From positions 16,160 through 80,159 of the forward strand of contig JABLTG010000092.1 in the NCBI GenBank assembly GCA_016618085.1: DNA of 64,000 nt. Direction: 5' to 3'. Of this stretch, positions 9,811-20,762 are shown piece after piece (position 1 is the first letter of the stretch; each line of letters opens with the position of its first letter). The notes beneath the pieces are model-generated. The model made no database searches, had not been told where the DNA came from, and saw nothing but the letters and a program-made list of their open reading frames with translations. A program made the translations under genes and the position numbers. Origin of the DNA: Neovahlkampfia damariscottae (taxonomy: Eukaryota > Heterolobosea > Selenaionea > Neovahlkampfiida > Neovahlkampfiidae).

Positions 9811-9815
9811 ATTGG
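9811..9815. promoter_or_regulatory. Shared CCAAT (ATTGG) box, divergent pair
   Basis: ATTGG lies between the minus gene starting at 9761 and the plus gene whose first ATG is at 9855, so one box plausibly drives both. Confidence 0.5.
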
Positions 9816-9854
9816 CTGGAACAGCCCAACAGAAATTAGTCGTAACACCTTGAA

Positions 9855-10358
9855 ATGAATTTTGGAACAGGTTTTTTTTGGTGTGTTCAACTGCATGAAT
9901 GGAGGAAATACTGTTAAATAACTTTCACGAGCATGTAAAACAGTTGAAGAAGCAAATTCAATAGCAGCATCTATTTGGAAGAAATATGAATCAGATGATC
10001 CAGATTTTGAACCTACTGAGCCTTTAGTAGATAATCCTTTTGAGAAATTTGCATTTGGTGGTCGTAATGCATATTCTGTATATATTTATGTCAACGAACT
10101 TTCAGTTTTTGAATTGCAAGTTGCAGAATTAAGAACACTCGCAGAAAATTTGGAGTTGATAAGACATTATCAAAGAAGCAATTACAACAAGAAATAGATA
10201 AAAAAATACGAGAAAAAAAAGAAAAAGAAAAAAAAGAAAAACAAGAACAAGAAAAGACTTCAGAAGAAAAAGAAAGTGATGATAAAGAAACAGTAGAAAC
10301 AGAAAAAAAAAGAAAGAGAGAATCATATGATGAAAAAGAAAAAAAAGTTAAGAAATAA
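9855..10358 (+). CDS. Lys/Glu-rich small protein, spliced model uncertain
   Basis: Proposed exons are 9855-9870, 9944-10077 and 10134-10358 (124 aa, length divisible by three). The open middle exon (E-E-A-N-S-I-A-A-S-I-W-K-K-Y) and the C-terminal K/E-rich exon ending in K-R-K-R-E-S-Y-D are clearly coding-like but lie in different frames. The only in-frame ATG reachable by phase is 9855, 39 nt after the ATTGG box. The implied introns (73 and 56 nt) are longer than others here, so the model may miss a small exon. The charged tail suggests a nuclear or RNA-associated protein; no family is recognised. Confidence 0.45.
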
Positions 10359-10395
10359 AGAATCTTTTGCTCATTGGTCCATTCTGCCTGTGAAG

Positions 10396-12635
10396 ATGAA
10401 TGAACATGAACAAATGTTAGACGCATATCTTAAAGGAAATAATTATTACTCCAATATACATACACTAAAACATAAATGTATTGACCTTTCCACACAAGAA
10501 TACCCTTTAATGAGAAAATTAATAAAAAAAGCTATAAAAACAAAAGACTCGGACTGTATTCAAATATTAACAACTTATATTTGTATTCATAAAAAATATC
10601 ACATCTTGAATATTTTTACAGATGAAAAAATTATCCCTGGAAATATCTTTGACTTTGTTGAGAGTTTTACCAAAATAATTTTCATCAAATTCTCTGAACC
10701 ATCAAAAATACAAGAAAAATTTTATAAATATATCATAAATGAACTGTTGCTAACTTTTGAAACGGCGGGTACAGAAGAAAAAACATTTGAAATTTTTATG
10801 AGTCTATTGTCAAATGTTGACAAAACTATTTCAAAAAATTTGTTTTCAATGTTAAAGAAAAAGATGAAAAAACACTATTTGAAAGTTTTCTTTGTTGAAT
10901 TTTTGACAAAAGTCATTGAGAAATTGCATATGGATGATATTTCTTTTTTTGTTGATTTCTATTCAAAGAAACTTTCCAAATTTTTTGAAATGACAAGAAT
11001 TCACGCTCAAATATTAGAATTATTTCAGAAAATATTAAAATCAGAAATTTGTGATAAACCAATGGAATTATTTTTAACGTATCATTTTTCAGTATTTTAA
11101 CTTTCCAGTTTATTACCAAAATTATGTGGATATATTGAGAAATTAGCATTAAATTATCATAAATATGATAAAAAACATACTGGATCAAATGAATATCAGT
11201 CATATGAAGTGATAAATGATCAAAAGATTTCTTATGAAGAAATTCTTGTTTCCATTTTTCATGAATACCCACACGAATCACTGGATGTTTTAGTCCCTTT
11301 GTTCAAAAAAGGATTGGATATAAAAAATCTTATTATATTTGAATTGTATGCAAATCTTGTAAGTCAAATCGAAGGAAGAGGATCAATTGATCGTTTCATA
11401 GAGAGTGGGATTTTCAAGTTGATTTATGAATCAATTGATGTTTTTCCAGTAAGTTACGATATAATTTCATTCATATCTTAAAGAAATCAGCAGATACTCT
11501 TCCATATTTTTTTGAAACTCTTGTTGAAAGAAGAATGTTCAAGGAGATGAAAAGAATATCTGCTGCTTTGATTCCTTTAGCAGAAGAGTATCATTATTTT
11601 GGTGAATTGACTGATTTTTTGTATGAATGTCAATGTATTGATTTAAATGACGTTATTGACATCAATGAATTGTTGTTTTTGATATTAAAAGAAATTAAGT
11701 TGGACAGACAAGATAATTCATTTGAAAATTTGGTTTATTCTTTGTTTAACTGTGAATATTTAGACCCAGAGAATCAATTATTAGACGAAATAGTTGTTTA
11801 TCTATATTCCAATGAATTTAATAAAATCCATTATTTAGAAGTATTGTTCAGTGGAATGGAGAGAAATGCAAAAAAATGGATGAATCCAATATTTGATAAA
11901 ATGTTGAAAACATTAAATGTCTTCGTTCAAAGTGGACAAATTGGACAAACTACAACTGTGTTATCAGTAATACTGGAAATGGTAAAAGTGTTTGAAATTG
12001 ATTCTATCATTGAGAACACAAATTTCTTGGAATTATTGTTTTCATTTGTTGATGAAGATCTGGAAATGATTGAACATGCAACTTCGATTATTATTCAATT
12101 ATGTTTATATAACTCAGTTGTTTTACACAAACATATTTTTTCAATTCCAATGATTGAAGTCACAACTGAACCTGTATTGTAAGTTAATTTAATTTTCTAA
12201 TTGAAAAGAGCACTTTGTTTTGCACTTGAATTTAAATATGGAATTAAAAAACACAAAGAAACACCAAGGGAATTGATATCTAAATGTTTCAATGTGTTAT
12301 CCAATCATTATTTTCGGATGATTTCATTGAGTTTTGCAACTTTTACTCATTTTGATGAGGTAAATTCAACCTTTGAAAAACTTGGGAAAGAATTTTATGA
12401 GACATATATTTCAAATCAAGAAAAATTGTATCCATTATTGGAAAGACTTGTGATAGATGCATTCACAACTTTAGTTTTAAAAAATTTAGATTTCTCCCAT
12501 AGGGTATTATTTCCAAAGTTTGATTTTCAAAATATTCAACAACCAATTCAAATTGAAATGATATTGTGCGAGAAATTGCACAACTTAGTTCCTGGCATCA
12601 TGAAGTTTGAAGATATAAGATTCAATTTTGAATAA
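10396..12635 (+). CDS. Four-exon helical (HEAT/ARM-like) protein, 714 aa
   Basis: Exons are 10396-11078, 11109-11448, 11484-12178 and 12209-12635; introns of 30, 35 and 30 nt. All junctions keep frame and total length is divisible by three. The start at 10396 lies 18 nt after an ATTGG box (10373-10377); an in-frame ATG at 10327 sits upstream of the box. The protein is leucine- and isoleucine-rich with regularly spaced amphipathic helices, as in HEAT or armadillo solenoids, and has no signal or membrane segment. I cannot assign a named family; solenoid regulators of phosphatases or the proteasome are possibilities only. Confidence 0.75.
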
Positions 12636-12736
12636 AATTAATGCATTTTTCAAAACTGAAACTGTGATTCTTTAATAGAAGTCTTCAAAACCATTCAAAA
12701 AATTATCCAATCAAAACCTCTCATTTTTTCATCTCA

Positions 12737-13090
12737 ATGACACAACCAAGACATGAAGATTTGAGAGTGTACAACTTGGAAGTCAGAAAATTCTTAACTT
12801 ATGCCTTTATAGTATTTTTATTCATCACTTATCCAATTTGGGCTGTCATTAATATCATAATACCAATCAAGTATTTTTGGGTTTTGGTATTGTATGAGTT
12901 ACTTTCTGGTCAAGGATTCAGTGATAGGTTTTTATATTGGTTTTTACCAGACGAAGATTTTGAACATGTTACCCCACCATTCACTTGTTGCATGTTGTTA
13001 TTGGCTCCAAATATTTTTGATTTGTGTATTTATCCATGTTTATTCATTGGTGGTAATTTGTATCTAGGATTCAGAGAAGATCATCATTAA
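12737..13090 (+). CDS. Small membrane protein (117 aa)
   Basis: The ATG lies 25 nt after a CCAAT box (12707-12711). Two hydrophobic stretches are visible: about residues 20-52 (long enough for one or two helices) and about 82-108. The segment between is acidic and contains S-G-Q-G-F-S-D-R-F-L-Y-W-F. There is no signal cleavage site. The family is unknown; the conserved-looking aromatic and cysteine residues (T-C-C-M-L-L) argue it is a genuine gene. Confidence 0.6.
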   Translation: MTQPRHEDLRVYNLEVRKFLTYAFIVFLFITYPIWAVINIIIPIKYFWVLVLYELLSGQGFSDRFLYWFLPDEDFEHVTPPFTCCMLLLAPNIFDLCIYPCLFIGGNLYLGFREDHH

Positions 13091-13237
13091 GCCAAAAAAT
13101 AACTTTATTTCAAATAAACGATTCACATCAATTTTTTTTTGCTCAAAAATTCTTCAAAACTTGTTGAAGAGAAGCCAGGATTTCAAATAAACAAATAACT
13201 CAACAATTCTTTCAAAACTTCGTTGGATTGAACAACT

Positions 13238-13256
13238 ATTGGTCAACTAAACCAAT
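13238..13256. promoter_or_regulatory. Double CCAAT box, opposite orientations
   Basis: ATTGG at 13238-13242 and CCAAT at 13252-13256, ending 18 nt before the ATG at 13275. Paired inverted boxes also occur at 21704/21720. Confidence 0.5.
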
Positions 13257-13274
13257 CCGTTTTTTGTGCTGCAA

Positions 13275-13697
13275 ATGACAGATCCTCATGATGAACAAGT
13301 GAAACATTTGTATGATTATAATCATAAATCAGTTGAAGAACAAGCAAATCAAGAAGCAGAACAGTTTTTTAAAGAATTTCAAAAAAGAAAAAAACAAATT
13401 GAAATAATTCAAAACTCAGAAGAAAAAAGAAGAGCCACTGAAGATTTAAAAATTTGGTATCATACAGAAACAAGTAAGAGTGCTTTGAAATATGCCATAG
13501 AAGATAAAGGATTAGACCTTAAAGATGGTTTTATTTATTTAATAGGATTAATCTCTCCTTTGTCATCACCAAGATCACCAAATCCTCAATCAAATACAAC
13601 AAGTAATAAAAAAGAAACTGTACAAGTCCATAAACCGATTCATGTGAAAAAAAAAGACAAAGAAGAAAATGTTCAAATCGAATTGGATTCAGAATAA
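13275..13697 (+). CDS. Unknown charged protein (140 aa)
   Basis: The ATG at 13275 follows the double CCAAT box by 18 nt. Residues 15-60 form a strongly predicted amphipathic helix or coiled coil rich in E, Q and K. The middle has D-G-F-I-Y-L-I-G-L-I followed by a Ser/Pro-rich linker (S-P-L-S-S-P-R-S-P-N-P) and a basic tail. No domain is recognised. Confidence 0.55.
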   Translation: MTDPHDEQVKHLYDYNHKSVEEQANQEAEQFFKEFQKRKKQIEIIQNSEEKRRATEDLKIWYHTETSKSALKYAIEDKGLDLKDGFIYLIGLISPLSSPRSPNPQSNTTSNKKETVQVHKPIHVKKKDKEENVQIELDSE

Positions 13698-13851
13698 AAA
13701 AGAAAACAAAATTCATGAAAGAAATGTATAATTTTTTATGTATAGATTTATTTTCGACTTTTTACTATTTCTTTTTCAAGATTCTTTCCAAACTTATTTG
13801 AAGGCATACTTGAGATATATTCAATAACATCAAACAAATAAAATTTCGATT

Positions 13852-14917
13852 TTATTTCTTACAAAATAAAGAATCCATTCTTTTTAGGCATAAATCACGA
13901 ATTTTGATAGTATCTTCTTTCCAGTAAGCCAAACCTATTGCTGAGCCATTCAATTCAAGAATATAATCTTTTCCATCTTTTCCATGAGCCACATCAATAG
14001 CAAACCAATCTAAACCACCAAATATTTTGGTGCATTCATCTGCCCATAATTTGAATTCTGATGTCATTTCCATATCTTCATAATGTGAATTTCCAAAATG
14101 TGATTTCCAACCTTTTTCAGAAATTTAAATAGTTTAAAAATGAGATACCACTTCCATGGAATATTTTTTTATGAGCACGATAGTCATTTCCAATTTTTTC
14201 AATTCTCATTCCATATTCAATCTCAATATAAGGCTCAGCTGTGCAGTAATCACTGTTTAATGCTAATATAGTTGAAACATCTCTGAAAGCTTCGTAATTT
14301 TCAACTTTTATTTTTCCCATTCCTGCGTGCACATGAGATACTTTGATAACAGATGGAAACTGAAAAAAGAAAATTAACATTTAAAAAAATCAAACTTTTT
14401 CACAAATTACCATTCCATTATGTGTAGAGTAATATGTAACAGCTATTAAAGGAAATTTATCACCTAATCTTTTTTGGATTTCTTTTAAAGCTCCGTACAT
14501 GACTGGTCTTTCTAAATTCATATATTCTGACATACAAGAGTTCATTGAAGGTACACCAGACATCATAAGTCCTAAAAGTACATTTTTTCTATCAAGGTCT
14601 GGTGTTGGTCCTCTGAAAAAAAATATAAAAAGTTGAAAAAAAAACCTTGCTTGATTTCTGATAATAACAAAATCTGGTTTCACAATCAAACTTTTTGGTT
14701 TAACGAATTTTCCTTCTGATTCAACAACAGGAGACATTTGTAACATTGCTCCATCTGGGTAAACAACAATATCTGAGTCGTACCAAGATGTTTGAATAAT
14801 TCTCAATTTTGAACCATCTTTTAAAGTTTTATCTTCAAAAACATCAACCCAATTGTGAGTTTTATCACCATCAAATACAACAACTTGATAAGTCTTCACT
14901 TTTTTGTCTTGTGACAT
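13852..14917 (-). CDS. Synapsin-family ATP-grasp protein (C-domain only)
   Basis: Exons are 14646-14917, 14411-14612, 14149-14359 and 13852-14111; introns of 33, 51 and 37 nt. Total 945 nt, 314 aa. The joined protein follows the animal synapsin C domain in order: G-V-P-S-M-N-S, F-P-L-I-A-V-T-Y-Y, then F-P-S-V-I-K-V-S-H-V-H-A-G-M-G-K (ATP-binding lysine and glycine-rich loop), A-E-P-Y-I-E, K-L-W-A-D-x-C-x-x-I-F-G-G-L-D and H-G-K-D-G-K-D-Y-I-L-E-L. The Ca/Mg-ATP-binding fold is thus intact; animal A, D and E domains with phosphosites are absent. The ATG is 10 nt from CCAAT 14928-14932. Probable role: nucleotide-dependent vesicle or membrane association, inferred only from family. The nearest alternative is another ATP-grasp ligase, but the motif match is specific. 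Confidence 0.9.
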
Positions 14918-14988
14918 TGCGATACAACCAATGAGAATTCGACACATCACAATACTAATTTTTATCGCAAAGTTAATGGAAAAGATGT

Positions 14989-16065
14989 TTATTTCTTTTT
15001 TGAAAGATATTCTTTGATTTCTTTCGTTTTTGCTATTCTGAAACAATCATATCCATCATTTTCTTTTTGATTGACATCAAATTTCAATTGTTCAATTAAA
15101 TATTTCACCAATTCTAATCTCCCAGATCCACATGCGATATGTAAAATATTTTGTCCATATTTTTTTTCTTTTAAGAATAAATCACCACCAAAAAAATGAA
15201 CATCATGAATAAATTGAATATTTCCATAATATGCAGCAACATGAATTGGTAATCTTCCTTCTTTGTTGAATTGATTTAAATGTAAAAATGCAATTTCAGA
15301 AGAACATTCATTTAATTCCAATAAACCTTTTGAACTTTTAGCAACGTTAAAAAAATCATAAAATTCATTTGGATGATTTAAAATGAAATTTGAGGTTTTG
15401 GATAAAGTAGAAGCACCATTCCATGCATCATTCACTTTTTCAAATCGAATTTTTTGGTTATTGAAAATTGTTTTCATTTCTTCATCACATGAAATAAAAA
15501 TTTCATATTTTGCATATTGTTCATTCTTTTTGAAGAAATCATCAATTTTTTGTTTTAAATCAATTTTGTTTGAATATTTCATTTCTTCCATTTTGTTTAT
15601 ATCATTTTCTAAATGAATGAAAATTTTGAAATAATTTTTTGGTGAAATGAAAATCACAATTCCATTTGACTTGAACGAATTTGCTAAAATTGCTTTAGAT
15701 TGTGGTATAAATACAACAGAAGGTGTATAATTCTTTAAAAATGCATTTTTCAAATCAGATTTTTGTAAAATAGACATTTCAAATGATTCCACAATTACAA
15801 CCGGATATACGCTTGTGACTGGATAAATAGTGAAATTGGAATCTTTGAATCTCATTTCTGTTTCATTTTTTAGGTATCTTCCATTGAAACACATATATAA
15901 GTTATCAATAAATGGTCTAATATTGATTTCAAATTTACCATCTCCAATGATGTTCTTTGCCACTGCAGCATTATATCTCTCATAATAATCAACTTCGGAA
16001 CCATATCTATATTCTTCATGCATCAATGAATAATATTGATAACCATCATCAGGTACTTCTACCAT
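14989..16065 (-). CDS. Ankyrin-repeat protein with unknown N-terminal domain (358 aa)
   Basis: The start is placed at the first true ATG (16065, M-V-E-V-P-D-D-G-Y). Residues 1-260 have an unassigned alpha/beta composition. The C-terminal 95 residues contain two to three ankyrin units: G-R-L-P-I-H-V-A-A-Y-Y-G-N, G-Q-N-I-L-H-I-A-C-G-S-G-R-L-E-L-V-K-Y-L. The stop lies only 71 bp upstream of the synapsin start, on the same strand. There is no clear CCAAT upstream, only TTGG-type variants. Confidence 0.7.
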   Translation of the reverse strand: MVEVPDDGYQYYSLMHEEYRYGSEVDYYERYNAAVAKNIIGDGKFEINIRPFIDNLYMCFNGRYLKNETEMRFKDSNFTIYPVTSVYPVVIVESFEMSILQKSDLKNAFLKNYTPSVVFIPQSKAILANSFKSNGIVIFISPKNYFKIFIHLENDINKMEEMKYSNKIDLKQKIDDFFKKNEQYAKYEIFISCDEEMKTIFNNQKIRFEKVNDAWNGASTLSKTSNFILNHPNEFYDFFNVAKSSKGLLELNECSSEIAFLHLNQFNKEGRLPIHVAAYYGNIQFIHDVHFFGGDLFLKEKKYGQNILHIACGSGRLELVKYLIEQLKFDVNQKENDGYDCFRIAKTKEIKEYLSKKK

Positions 16066-16129
16066 GGCAAATTTCAGTGAATCAACCAACGGAATTTTAT
16101 CAACAAAACCAAACTAAAAATGTTTCTTT

Positions 16130-17076
16130 TTAAGTCATTCTTACAATTGAATTTGATTTTGATATATCTAAAACTATTGTTTGATATTTCAATTTTTGAA
16201 ATAATTTTGTTTTGAATTTAGAGTACCATGTTGTAGTCTTATCATTTTTTTCAAAGATGAATTCATCACAATTTTTGAATTTGCGAGAATAATTATATTC
16301 CCAAATTGATGAATTTACAATTTTATTATTCATTTCTTTATTAATTCTTGAAAAACAAAATAATTCTTGATGTGTTAAAAATGAAAAAATTTCATTCCAA
16401 CAATCATCAGATAAAAATTCACCTGAACCACTATTTTTTGGTTCATAAACTATAGAAAACAAGTTTTCAATAAAAAACCTTTTTGCTTTTCGAAAATGAA
16501 TTTTTGTTTGAAGAACATTTTCTTCTTGTTTCATTTCAATTTCGATCTGTCTAGTTTTCAACAAAACATCACCAGGCTTAAAATGAAAATTTGACGTTGA
16601 AACATCACTTGTATATATCATTACATCTGTGTCTTTCATAAAATATATCAAATCATAAATTACATCATCTTCTGTATCAACTTCATTTTCAACAACTAAA
16701 CGAAAATTTTCATCAATTTTTGAAAATGACCAAATAGTTTTATCATGATATTCAGGTGTATAATAATCTTCTTTCACATCTTTTGGAGATAAATTTATAA
16801 AATCATGATTGTCTGAGTGATTTCTTGTTTCGAAGTTAAATATTTTTTTTTCATTTACTGAATGTTGTTCCACAAAAAATTAGCAAATAATTTTGATTTA
16901 AAACCTTTTTCTTGTTCAATAATTTTGTTTTCTGAAACAATTTTCATCACTTTTTCATTGATGTTGCTTTCAGAATATGATAAACTAAAACACCTTCTTT
17001 TGAAACATTTGATTATTGTTTTTTTTGGTTTGTTCAATTGAATATTTCCAAAAGATTCAAAAAAGTCTTCTTCCAT
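16130..17076 (-). CDS. F-box protein with unknown N-terminal domain (303 aa)
   Basis: Exons 16859-17076 and 16130-16823 with a 35-nt intron. The downstream exon has no ATG of its own in frame, and the join keeps phase. An F-box is visible near residues 210-255: D-D-C-W-N-E-I-F-S-F-L-T-H-Q-E-L, then R-I-N-K-E-M-N, then S-I-W-E-Y-N-Y. The N-terminal region is charged, beta-rich and unrecognised. The ATG at 17076 is 35 nt from an ATTGG box (17112-17116). Probably an SCF ubiquitin-ligase adaptor. Confidence 0.7.
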
Positions 17077-17133
17077 CACTGTTGTGTATCACTTTACAAG
17101 AGAAAGATATGATTGGTTAAAAAATGATAAGGT

Positions 17134-18570
17134 TTAATTATTCCATTCCTTTACATCATCATTTGTTGACATGGCAAATGACTTACCATTGAAATACATG
17201 TAATTTCTTTTTCTTTTTGAGGTGACAAAAAAAAATTCAATCGCTTTTCTTTGAGGCTGATAAATTCCACAAATACCAGAACAACAATCAACTACATGTT
17301 GTCTATTTCTCCATTCATTTCCTCTGAACCCTTTAACTACAAAATAATGTTCAATTCCTCCTTTAGTCGTGTAGATAACTTCAGAATGTTGCGTGTTGTC
17401 ATTGTAAATAGCATGGATGTCACCAAACACAGGAGCAACAAAAAAATTTGCAGTTGAAGTCCATCCTTTTTGAGGATCAACAAAATAGTAAACTAAAGAG
17501 TTTTGTTTTGTTGCATAATAAATTGCAGTATGATTTCTTTGTTTTTCATAAACTGTTGTTATTGCTCCATCACATGAAAATTTAAATGAACTATCATCTC
17601 TGTTCCATTTTCCATTATTGAAATAACAATATTGAAGAGTTCCAAAACTTTCAAACACAAATGCAGCTGATTTTCTTTGTAGTTCATAGACAACTGAAAG
17701 ATCTCCAGTGCAAGGAACCTCATTGAAGCATTCATATTTCCAATTTCCATTCTCGACAAAGTAATGATGAATTTTTTGATCAACACCAACAAAGAAACAA
17801 GCAGAGTGATTTCTTTGATGTTCAAAAACTGCGCATATCCTACCTCCAATTTTTCCTGCTTTTTGAAAGATATCTGAAGTGTTCCATTTTTTTGAATCAC
17901 TCAAATAAGTGTATTTAAGGTATCCATCTTGTCCTTTTGAGAAAAATGCTGGATGTGCTCTTTGAGGTTCATAGACAGCAGAAACATCACCTGAACAACT
18001 TATCACACTTTCACCTTTCCAAATTCCTTTGTGGACATAATAGTGTTGAACTTTACCATCAACGTTAAGAAATATTCCAGAATGGTTTCTTTTTTCATCC
18101 CAAATCATTGTTGTTGAACCTGAATTAATTAAATTACTGATAAAGTTTGGTCTGTTTTTTAACATTTTTTTTTGAACTTACTGATAAACCGGTTGATTGT
18201 TGATGAAAACTGGAATATCTTGGATCGGAATTGAAGGACCGTTTTTGTTTTGAATTATTGTTGAAGGGTCAAACCCATTCATGAGGTTTTCATTACCACA
18301 AAAAAAGTGGTTTTGGTTTTGGTCTTGAATGGTGCCTGAATAACTACTTTGGTTTTGTGGAAAAGATCCAGAGTATAAATTTTGTTGATTTTGGATTGTG
18401 TTTAAGTAAGGATTTTGAATTTGAATTTGTCCTTGTGTACCAGAGTGAATATTTTGGTTTTGTTCAAAACCCAGTTGTTGTTGTTGGTTTTGTTGATTAT
18501 TTTGAAAATTATAAATAGGACTATTGTCATTTGTGTTCATATTTGTCAAATCTGGATAAAAGTTGCTCAT
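17134..18570 (-). CDS. Q/N-rich protein with lectin-like beta-propeller (468 aa)
   Basis: Exons 18182-18570 and 17134-18151, one 30-nt intron. Residues 1-130 are Q/N-rich, prion-like low complexity. Residues about 140-465 hold about seven blades of 45 aa with the core (A/S)-V-Y-E-x-Q-R-x-H-x-A-x-F-F, then L/I-x-Y-x-Y/F-x-x-x-G-x-W. This looks like the fucose/PLL-type lectin propeller fold or a related sugar-binding repeat. There is no signal peptide, so an intracellular or unconventional-export role is possible. The start at 18570 lies 41 nt from CCAAT 18612-18616. Confidence 0.7.
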
Positions 18571-18661
18571 TGTTTCTTTGTAATTGAATTCACAACCGAA
18601 ATGTTTTTGAACCAATGATTGTGTTTCCAATTTATTTTTAGGTCAAAAAAGAAATTCAAGT

Positions 18662-20720
18662 TTATTTATGGCTAATTAAAATTTCATCTTCAGCGAAAGA
18701 ATCTTTCACCCAAACTTCTTTCATATTCAAATATTTGTTTCTGTAAGTGATTACAAAGTATCCTGCAGCAATCGCAACAATTGTCACCAATCCAGCGTAA
18801 ATTGCAACAATAAACAAACCTAAACTTGTTGAAACAGCTACCAAAGTATCAGATGGATTAGTTTCTGCTACAGTTTTAACTAATTCTTCCTCATAAACAT
18901 AAGGACAAAAATCTGGGCGAACTGGACCTGCTTTGATTCCATTTTTTCTCAAAACGTGACATCTGAAATGAATATACCTCTTTTCTGCAATTTTAGCAGA
19001 GTTAATTTCTTCAGGTGACCATAATCTTTCTGCAAAACCTGCAGATCTTGGCCAAATCACTGAATCGATTTGAGTATCATCAACACCTTGAAATGTTCAA
19101 AAAAAATGGTGTAATTTTTACCTTCACCCCACATACAGCCTTCTCCTCCTAATATTTGTTTTTTTTGGTCATCTGTCCAATTGTCAATTTTAAATGGTTC
19201 AACTTCATACATGTGTCTCCAAGTGTCTTGTCTCAACCATGAAACTATTCCATCAACTGGTTCTTGTCTATCCAAGTACCATCCATCAGATAATATCGTT
19301 TTATATCCCTTTTCAATAATTGGTTTCATTCTTTCTGATCCATTCACCCAAACTTGAACAATGGTATCATCAGGCAACTTATAATCTGGAAATTCAGCCA
19401 ATTCTTGCCAACAAACCATCTTGAAATTAATGAGAAAATCTTTATGTTTCTTACTGATTTTTTTAGTCCTTGATACATTTTTCTGACTCTTTCCCAGAAT
19501 TCAATTTGAATTGTGTGAACAGTTAAACCATGTTTGTCCATATATTCTTTGACTCTTTGATCCTCGAGCCAACATCCAGGTTGTACTTCATCACCACCTA
19601 AATGAACGAATTTATCAACAAATGGTTGTTTCATTGCTTTTAAAACACCTTCAACAACTTCATAAGTTAAATTTGATGCTTGAAACATTATTAAAAAGAA
19701 CAGAATAAAAAAACCTGGATTTAATGGAATTAAATTATAATTCCAGTACATTGAAGGACATTTTGACGTAATTTCTGGATATCCATGACCCCAAGACTTA
19801 AATGAAAAATTTAAAAATTCAACATTCTTACGTAGGCATGTCCTGGCATATCAAATTCTGGTACAATTCTAATACCTCTTAATCTAGCATATTGAACAAA
19901 TTCATTCAACTGTTTTTCGTTATAAATACAAGATGGACAATAAGCACCTTTTTCATGCAATTTTTCATAATTTTGAATTACGATCGGAAATGATTGAGAA
20001 TCAAGCCAATGTATGTGAAGAACATTTAATTTAGCATATTCTAATGAATCAATAATTCGGTAAATTGTTTCTTTTGTCAAGAAATGTCTTGCAGGATCAA
20101 TCATAATTCCTCTCCATGGAAATCTAGGTTCATCAACAATTTGGATAGGAGTGTTATGAATCTGAACTGAATCAGTATCTTTAATAGGTACCATTAATTG
20201 TGTAAGTGATTCTAAAGCTCTCAAAAAACCCCTTTATCTTGTGTGAAATTTTTGTTTTTTTTTACCAAACGTTTTCTGCTTTTATCTCAATTTTTGATGG
20301 ATTTTTGGCTGAAGGAATAAGAATTTCATGTTGTTCACTAACTCCTAAATTCAAAGAAGTTTCATCATAATCATAAATCAAAACTTGAATTTCAGTAATT
20401 GAATCCAAAGACTTTTTAGAGTTCTCTGTCTGTTGATAACTGTTTTTTCTTTTTTCACGAAACATTCTTTTTTTATATCTTATCACACCTTCTTTAATTT
20501 CAGGATGGTTTTCAATATCTTCTGGTAATTCTTGTGTGTTTAAAAAAGTGAATGTGAGATGGTTCTTGTTCATACTCAACGTTTTTCCATCTTTTGTATC
20601 TTTGTAACTTTTAGGGTAAGGCCAAATAGGTATATCATCACGTATTTCAGTTATCCTTGAATTCACTTGGATGAAGAAAAATAAGACAAACAAAAATAAG
20701 GTTGAAGTTGCATTCATCAT
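18662..20720 (-). CDS. Beta-N-acetylhexosaminidase (GH20), C-terminally membrane anchored
   Basis: Six exons (20266-20720, 19832-20231, 19715-19796, 19455-19678, 19122-19419, 18662-19086; introns 34-36 nt) encode 627 aa. An N-terminal signal peptide precedes the GH20b domain (I-W-P-Y-P-K), then R-F-P-W-R-G-I-M-I-D-P-A-R-H-F, the L-H-I-H-W and P-E-F-D-M-P-G-H-A strands, and the catalytic pair in H-L-G-G-D-E-V near residue 340. G-C-M-W-G-E and P-R-S-A-G-F-A-E-R-L-W complete the barrel. A hydrophobic helix near 560-595 and a short K-rich tail follow, unlike typical soluble lysosomal enzymes. CCAAT 20726-20730 ends 5 nt from the ATG. Confidence 0.92.
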
Positions 20721-20725
20721 TTTAA

Positions 20726-20730
20726 CCAAT
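20726..20730. promoter_or_regulatory. CCAAT box 5 nt from hexosaminidase start codon
   Basis: On the gene strand ATTGG is followed by TTAAA and the ATG at 20720. If this box is a promoter element, the transcript leader must be extremely short. Confidence 0.5.
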
Positions 20731-20762
20731 CAAGAATAAACAAGAAGAAAAATTGTATTTAT

